Part shown: in pieces, positions 58,412-64,000 of the stretch
Layout of the letters: every line of letters begins with the position of its first letter
How positions within the stretch are numbered: the first letter of the stretch is position 1
Assembly (NCBI GenBank): GCA_947624015.1
Contig: CANQIA010000008.1
Coordinates: 1 to 64,000, forward strand
DNA: 64,000 nt
Direction: 5' to 3'
From: an uncultured Clostridia bacterium
GTDB lineage: Bacteria > Bacillota > Clostridia > Lachnospirales > CAG-274
Position numbers and translations under genes: made by a program
The notes under the pieces: generated by a model
The model's input: the letters and a program-made list of their open reading frames with translations, nothing else
Database searches by the model: none
What the model was told of the DNA's origin: nothing

Positions 58412-61400
58412 TTACTGTAATGTACCGAGACTGAAGGTCTTGGTATCAGAAAGAACCTTTGTTTTACCATCTAATTTAACAACATAAGGCGTTACTTCTA
58501 TCTCGGCATCGTCAGGAACATCCGTAATTGTAAATGCATATTCGTATTCCTTGCCAAAGTCTCCCGGCATAACTGCGGAACCGGCAATAGAACCAAATAC
58601 CTTATTATTATCTGTGCCTGCCACAGCTATCGGCTTAGTAACTTCCTTAGCGCCTGACTTAAATATAAAGCCTGCTTCGGCATAATCAAGACTGCTTATG
58701 CCTGCTATAAAGTTAATGCTGTTGCCGTTTCTTTCAGCCTTTACATCTGATTTATCAACGTCGGTCTCGGTTGAGCCGTCGATCTCTGCGCCTGCTCTAA
58801 GGCTTGTGATACCATTTATCTCTTGCCAATTTACCAGTGTAAAGTCATCGTGAAGACTTATCGTCTGTCCCTGTTCAACGATAACAAGTATATCTCTTGC
58901 GTCGCCCTCTGCCTCAAGCTTAAGAGTTCCTACTACAATATTGCCTTGATCCAGAAGATCGCTGTCGGCTACAACATAAATATTGAGCTTGCCGTTTGCA
59001 TAGCGATATTCCTTAAGGAGCGCTCTTTCTTCAACAACATTTGACCACTCAAGAGTAGCTTTGGCGCCAAGATCTTCAATGTTGAACTCAGTCTGGAATG
59101 CAATTGTGTTAATGGCTTCGTCCTCCAGCTTAAGCTCCATTTCAGCCTCTCTGCCGTTTTCGCTTCTGTGGAATGCAAAACCATAGTCATATTCATCCTC
59201 TGCGGGAAGACCGCCTTCTGTGCCTCCGTTATCTTCCGTACCTGCCATATAGTCTGAGCTTTCGCTGCCTGAAGACACAGATGCGGAATAGTTTACGGGA
59301 GCATATTCCTCTGAAGCACCGCCCTCTGAAAATGCTGCAAGATTTTCGGATGAACCCTCTAACGGGTCAGCCTTTATCTCAATAGACGGAAGCTGGTCAA
59401 ATGCGGGAACATTTACATTAAGAGTATTACTTACCATTCTCTCGCCTTCAAGAGTAAGGGCATTGTCAACTCTGTAAAGCTCGGCGCTTATAACGGAAGG
59501 AATATTTTTGTAATTATCATCATCCGGTTCTATCCAATAGATCCATGTACCGTCGGATACATCGCCCAGCTCGCCGTTCTTCGGAGGAGTGGCAAGAATG
59601 ATCTGATAACCGTCAACTATGGTCTTTTCGTTTCTCTTTTCTCCTTCAAGGAGCTTAACTACATTGTATGCAGGGCTGCCCTTGTACTGACCCGTAAATA
59701 TTACTGAGCCGGCAGGAATGGTGTAAGCCTTAGGATCTGACAGATCATAAGTATAAGGCTTTTCAAGCTTGCCTATACCTAAAGGTACAAGCTCTACATT
59801 ATCGCTTGTGGGACCCAATATATTAACGCTGCTTACGCTTGCCTCGGTAGCTTCATAAACTACCTTAACGAAGCTTGCATTGTATATATACATATATCCC
59901 GGTTCCTCAGGATTGTTGAAATAGAATGTCTGCTCGCCATTGCCCTTGTAGTCTATATCCTTAGCCTTAGTCCAGTTAGAGTTATCTTCACTTACATATA
60001 CTGCAAATTTGGAAGCGGCGCCATTATACTTGATAGCTGTCACCTGCTCCTCCTTGCCAAGGTTTATTACGAACTCGGCAGGAGCTTTTTCGGCAGTTTC
60101 ATCAAGAGTACCGTCTTCCTTCTTGGGAGCAGGCACTGCGCCTGTATATCCTTCCCCATTACCCTGACCGATAATAGAAGGAATAGATGAAATATAAGTA
60201 TCTTCGCAATATTCACTGTTGCCGTCTGCCTTTACCTCCGTATCGGCATCAGACTTCATATTGGTCTCGATAGACCAGTTTTCTCTGCCGATGGTACCGT
60301 CATGCTTTACCTTAACGGGAGCAATATCAACGGCAGCGGTAGTATTGAGAAGTTTGTCATAGCCTATTATCTTATATTCATAGACCATATTGTTGCCTGT
60401 TGTGATCACATCAGTGTAGGATGTCTCGCTAGCGGGAACAAACGCTACGGGAACGTCGTTTCTGATTATCTCATAGCCAAGCATAGCGTCTCCGCCATTA
60501 TTTGTAAGCTCAAACTTGATCTCATTTGAAGAAACTACATTTTCGGGATGCTCGGTCACCATTTCTGCAGTTATGCTTGTGCCTGAAGGCATACCGTTTC
60601 CGCCTTTAAGCTTATAATCTCTTGCGTCATCGTTAAAGTACTGTATCTTCTTATCTTCTGTCGGGAACTGTGAAGCATATGCCTGAGTATCCTTGTCATA
60701 TGCAAAGCCCCATGCCTCAAAGAACGGTATAAGATTCTTCTTGGCAGCCGCTGAAGCAAGTCTTATAAGATTGTCGCTTGTACTCTTGGTCATTACAAGA
60801 GGTATTGCGGATTCAGCATCGACTCCCTGTGGTATCGGAGCGCTTGCGGGATCTCTGCTGTATGCATCCATACGAGCATAGAAGTTATTTGCAAGCTGCT
60901 GGTCAAGGCTGTCGAACATCTTATAATCATAATAATTGTCAAAGTAGGAATGAAGCTGCCAGTACATACCCAAGGTCATACCCTTAGGCACAGCGCCTAT
61001 GCTGCCTCTTGTTACCACTTTATAAACCTCGTTGAAGTTTATTCTGTCGATTGACTGAGTGGCAAGAAGTGAGAAGAAGTTATTTGTAACCTCTGCCACC
61101 ACATAATTTCTGTTATTTATAACGTGACCCATCTCATGAGCAATTCCCCAGCCAGAAAGCTGACCTGATTCCTTTTTGCCCATATCATCTGCAACAATAG
61201 GAGCAAATGAAACAAGTTCGGGAACACTGTCGTACTCGATACCTATATGCTTGCCGCTTGCATACATAAATGCTCCCGCAAACATAGCGTGATAACGAAT
61301 ATTAAGTCTTTGCATAGGATATCTGTTAGGGCTTTCCGTAGACAGATTTCCATCCTTGTCGTAATTTTCATTCTTGTTAAGACCCTTGTACTGATAGAAC

Positions 61401-64000
61401 AAGTCTATCTGCTGTTCCATACCCTCAATGGCAGTTTCCAGCTTAGAAGCGCCGCCGTTACCGATACCTTCCAATATCTTAGAGGCGGGAACAGAGTACA
61501 TCATATTGTTCATAACTATTTCGGTCAGATTCGCAACACAGTTTCTTTCATCATAGGACTTTGAAGCCGTATGCTTTTCGCTGTGTATGCTCTGAAGTTT
61601 ATCCACATGAGCTTTAAGCTCTGAAACATATTCTTCAACAGCGGAGCTTCTCTCCTGACCTGTCTTGTTGGCAACGTTGAGTACAGGTATCTTTGTACCT
61701 CCGCTTACTCTGAGGGAATACCTGCGGTTGTTTACACCTGTCCACTGAACGTAAAGAGAACCGCCGTTCTCACGATCTGCGTATGAAGCCATCTGAGGAA
61801 CCTTGATCACATTACGTCCTACCTTAAGAGTTGTTATCTCCTTTGCCCAGTTAAATGAAGAATCATTGTGCATCTGGGTGGCAACAAGCTTAAGACCTGT
61901 ATTAACGCCTCTTGCATCTGTGGCGGAGCCTAAGTAAATAACAAGCTCTGTACCTGATTCTGCCGCAACGCCTATGGGCTGATAGTCCGTAAGAGGCATC
62001 GCAAAGTCATCATGACCGTCGTACTTGGCTGATACGGTAGTATCAACGTCTATTATATCGTTAAGACCCGAAGTATTAAGAAGCTGCTCTGCATACTCCA
62101 CCTCAAGAAGGAGATTGTCATGTTCCGGATAAAGCTCGCCGCTTTCCTCATCTATTACTTCAAGCTCTTTCTTAAAATCATTTATAGTGTTTATCGTTAC
62201 GTTATCCTTAAGAGAGATATGCATATCGTCTGCATACATATCGTTGATCCTTGTGGCAAGATCTTCATATTCATAAAATCTCATTTCGGCTATTGTTACC
62301 ATTCTGCCTCCCCAAGTCTCAAGACAGAGCTGGAAAGTATCGGAATAAATGGGAGCGTCTGCAATAAGAGTATAGAATGTGTTGTTGTCCTTATCGGTCT
62401 TCTTTGAAAGACTGCCTCTTATCTTCTGCCATTCGCCCTTATCATCCTTGTATCTTATAGCTCCTGCGGCATAGCTTGAGGGCTGGCTGCCGCTTGAAGT
62501 AAATCTGATAGTGTCGATAGTATATTTCTGATCAAGGGTAATTATGGGATTTGCAAAAAAGCCGTAAGTACTTCCCGTATCCCAATCGGCAACTGCCGTA
62601 TATGTATCCTGATTATTATCTACGGGAGCGTTTGTATCGCCTACAAGAGTACATCTGCTGTCAGCAGTGCTGTATTCTACGCTCTTTATATGAGTCATAA
62701 GCTGACCTCTGCCGTTAGACTTGTTTATGACCTTGCGCTGAGGCAGCGTAACATCGTTTGACGCCACAGGCGTTGCCTTGAGAAGATCATAGGATGAGCC
62801 TGCGCCATAGCTGTTATGACCTATTACGTAGATCTCGTATTCCACATCTGGCTTAAGATTCAGTATTGTATAACTTGTAGCGGCAATATTGTCAACTACC
62901 GTATATTCGCCTGCGCCGACCTCTCTGTAATGAACGCTGTACCACTGACTGTGCATAGTAGCCTTCCAGCTTACCAAAACAGATTCGATCTTAGCCTCTG
63001 CCTTGGCATTTTCTGTCTTGGGAGGCTTAGCGCCCATTGAATCCATTTCAATAGTCTCGGCTGCTGACCACTGGCTCTTCCAGTCTCCGTTTACGGAACG
63101 AACACGGAAGGTATAAAGAACATACTGCTTAAGATCGGAACCGTTAAGGGATCCAACCTTAATCTTTGTATCATTTGTAGGTATTATCTGCTGGCTTCCG
63201 CCTTGGCTTACGCTGACTTCGTATCCTGTAATGCCCGTCTGCTTTGTCCAGCCGAATTCAAACTTGGGATAAAGACCTGCTTCAACCTGCTTTATAGAGT
63301 CCTTTGTTATTTCAGGGATATTGAGCTCGGGTTCAGGGATCCTATCCTCCATATTGTTTACAAACTCTACCTCTGCTATATCCACAAGCTTTGTGCTTGA
63401 GCCTGTAACCTTAATGGTAACTTTCTTTATTGCGATCTGAGAACCGATATTTACAACTACGGTACCGTCGCTTTCTACTGTCGCAATGCTGTCGGGAGAA
63501 GCAAAGAGTTCTGCAAATATAGGCTTTATTATAGGGCTTGCAGATTCATCCTTTATAGGTATTTCAAAATCCTTTATCTTGACTTCCCCTGTTGCAGGGT
63601 CTTTTATCTCCTGACCGTTTTCGTCAAGCTCAGCTCCCTGCACAAGTATCGTACCTGCGGTTATACGGTTTTCTGAGCCTGCAGGAGGCTTTATAACTAT
63701 ACCTGCCGCCTGCTTGGACTCTGCAGGTGCGTCATCATTTATATTAAGCGCTAACTCTACGGGATTCTTTTCGGAAATATCTGCCTCCGCATCTGCAGGG
63801 GCAAGCTGAACGGAACTTCCTTGGCTCTGTATCAGATCATCGATACTTCCTTCGCCTATTATCTTTGTACCCTCCATTGCTTCCGCCTTAATATTTTCTG
63901 CGGAGATTATGCTGAGTGTAGGAGCGGTAACAACTTCGCCCTTGTTAAGGGTAACATAGGCAAGATCCGCAATATTTACAGACTGATCGCCGTTAAGGTC
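58412..64000 (-). CDS. Giant dockerin/FN3/discoidin M60-like metallopeptidase, N-terminus off the window
   Basis: The frame is open to the right edge and holds 1862 residues. Before the ATG at 63877, DLNGDQSVNIADLAYV is a dockerin calcium repeat. Counting from that ATG: two FN3 domains (about 195-375), a discoidin-like domain (about 400-550), a spacer, the M60 gluzincin domain with HEMGH at 914-918 and Glu929, FN3 and a second discoidin-like region (about 1110-1340), and a cohesin-like beta domain (about 1600-1720). M60 enzymes cut mucin-type glycoproteins. The dockerin implies docking onto a scaffold. Confidence 0.88.
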   Translation of the reverse strand, partial: DLNGDQSVNIADLAYVTLNKGEVVTAPTLSIISAENIKAEAMEGTKIIGEGSIDDLIQSQGSSVQLAPADAEADISEKNPVELALNINDDAPAESKQAAGIVIKPPAGSENRITAGTILVQGAELDENGQEIKDPATGEVKIKDFEIPIKDESASPIIKPIFAELFASPDSIATVESDGTVVVNIGSQIAIKKVTIKVTGSSTKLVDIAEVEFVNNMEDRIPEPELNIPEITKDSIKQVEAGLYPKFEFGWTKQTGITGYEVSVSQGGSQQIIPTNDTKIKVGSLNGSDLKQYVLYTFRVRSVNGDWKSQWSAAETIEMDSMGAKPPKTENAKAEAKIESVLVSWKATMHSQWYSVHYREVGAGEYTVVDNIAATSYTILNLKPDVEYEIYVIGHNSYGAGSSYDLLKATPVASNDVTLPQRKVINKSNGRGQLMTHIKSVEYSTADSRCTLVGDTNAPVDNNQDTYTAVADWDTGSTYGFFANPIITLDQKYTIDTIRFTSSGSQPSSYAAGAIRYKDDKGEWQKIRGSLSKKTDKDNNTFYTLIADAPIYSDTFQLCLETWGGRMVTIAEMRFYEYEDLATRINDMYADDMHISLKDNVTINTINDFKKELEVIDEESGELYPEHDNLLLEVEYAEQLLNTSGLNDIIDVDTTVSAKYDGHDDFAMPLTDYQPIGVAAESGTELVIYLGSATDARGVNTGLKLVATQMHNDSSFNWAKEITTLKVGRNVIKVPQMASYADRENGGSLYVQWTGVNNRRYSLRVSGGTKIPVLNVANKTGQERSSAVEEYVSELKAHVDKLQSIHSEKHTASKSYDERNCVANLTEIVMNNMMYSVPASKILEGIGNGGASKLETAIEGMEQQIDLFYQYKGLNKNENYDKDGNLSTESPNRYPMQRLNIRYHAMFAGAFMYASGKHIGIEYDSVPELVSFAPIVADDMGKKESGQLSGWGIAHEMGHVINNRNYVVAEVTNNFFSLLATQSIDRINFNEVYKVVTRGSIGAVPKGMTLGMYWQLHSYFDNYYDYKMFDSLDQQLANNFYARMDAYSRDPASAPIPQGVDAESAIPLVMTKSTSDNLIRLASAAAKKNLIPFFEAWGFAYDKDTQAYASQFPTEDKKIQYFNDDARDYKLKGGNGMPSGTSITAEMVTEHPENVVSSNEIKFELTNNGGDAMLGYEIIRNDVPVAFVPASETSYTDVITTGNNMVYEYKIIGYDKLLNTTAAVDIAPVKVKHDGTIGRENWSIETNMKSDADTEVKADGNSEYCEDTYISSIPSIIGQGNGEGYTGAVPAPKKEDGTLDETAEKAPAEFVINLGKEEQVTAIKYNGAASKFAVYVSEDNSNWTKAKDIDYKGNGEQTFYFNNPEEPGYMYIYNASFVKVVYEATEASVSSVNILGPTSDNVELVPLGIGKLEKPYTYDLSDPKAYTIPAGSVIFTGQYKGSPAYNVVKLLEGEKRNEKTIVDGYQIILATPPKNGELGDVSDGTWIYWIEPDDDNYKNIPSVISAELYRVDNALTLEGERMVSNTLNVNVPAFDQLPSIEIKADPLEGSSENLAAFSEGGASEEYAPVNYSASVSSGSESSDYMAGTEDNGGTEGGLPAEDEYDYGFAFHRSENGREAEMELKLEDEAINTIAFQTEFNIEDLGAKATLEWSNVVEERALLKEYRYANGKLNIYVVADSDLLDQGNIVVGTLKLEAEGDARDILVIVEQGQTISLHDDFTLVNWQEINGITSLRAGAEIDGSTETDVDKSDVKAERNGNSINFIAGISSLDYAEAGFIFKSGAKEVTKPIAVAGTDNNKVFGSIAGSAVMPGDFGKEYEYAFTITDVPDDAEIEVTPYVVKLDGKTKVLSDTKTFSLGTLQ

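Overview
The window looks like chromosome of a low-GC Gram-positive bacterium of the class Clostridia (Bacillota), probably a gut anaerobe. The reasons are AGGAGG-type ribosome binding sites, TTGACA/TATAAT promoters, SLH-anchored and dockerin-bearing extracellular proteins, a Cthe_2159-type beta-helix protein, an M60 (mucin-type) peptidase, and the selenium-dependent molybdenum hydroxylase gene set typical of purine-using Clostridia. The species cannot be fixed from sequence alone.

Layout. 1-9.7 kb is housekeeping: the 3' end of an M16C peptidase, tRNA-Thr, a small XRE regulator, the minus-strand run tsaE-tsaB-rimI-lonB, then truA, wecB and a CmpB-like membrane protein, with a lone IS200-type element at 8.45-9.17 kb. 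9.7-28 kb is a continuous minus-strand molybdenum/selenium/xanthine cluster. It holds a MoeA-like protein, moaC, moaA, a MOSC-MogA fusion, modABC, a xanthine permease, the three xanthine-dehydrogenase-type subunits, a MocA-YqeC fusion, selD, yedF, a cysteine desulfurase, a DUF3343 protein, yqeB, an XdhC/CoxI protein, xpt and tcdA. Together these import molybdate, build and cytidylate the cofactor, mobilise selenium, load the hydroxylase, and import and salvage xanthine. 28-38.7 kb carries an SLH-GH5 glycosidase, MATE, ispF, an AbrB regulator, an HD protein, YesL, a SpoIID-like protein, the beta-helix protein, yhaM and rlmD.

38.7-42.2 kb, just behind rlmD, is an accessory block. It contains a seven-repeat RCC1-like membrane protein with a frameshifted N-terminus, two other orphan genes, several palindromes and inverted repeats, and a decayed copy of the rlmD 3' end, which suggests that the 3' end of rlmD is an insertion hotspot. 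42.2-49.4 kb follows with a methyltransferase-like gene, a small secreted histidine-containing protein, a two-component system running directly into a zinc-macrodomain/SirTM sirtuin pair (reversible ADP-ribosylation), and an amidohydrolase behind a strong promoter and a perfect 16-bp palindrome.

49.5-64 kb has a flavodoxin-fold reductase, a BvgS-like hybrid kinase in tandem with ogt, a GltD-like oxidoreductase, a CobD/HisC-type aminotransferase, a CorC-like transporter with mreB, and at the right edge a very large dockerin/FN3/discoidin/M60 peptidase that leaves the window. An unlisted 51-residue peptide gene sits 12 bases behind it. The most unusual items are the two-component/macrodomain/sirtuin run, the MocA-YqeC fusion, the rlmD-relic accessory block, and the small peptide coupled to the M60 giant.
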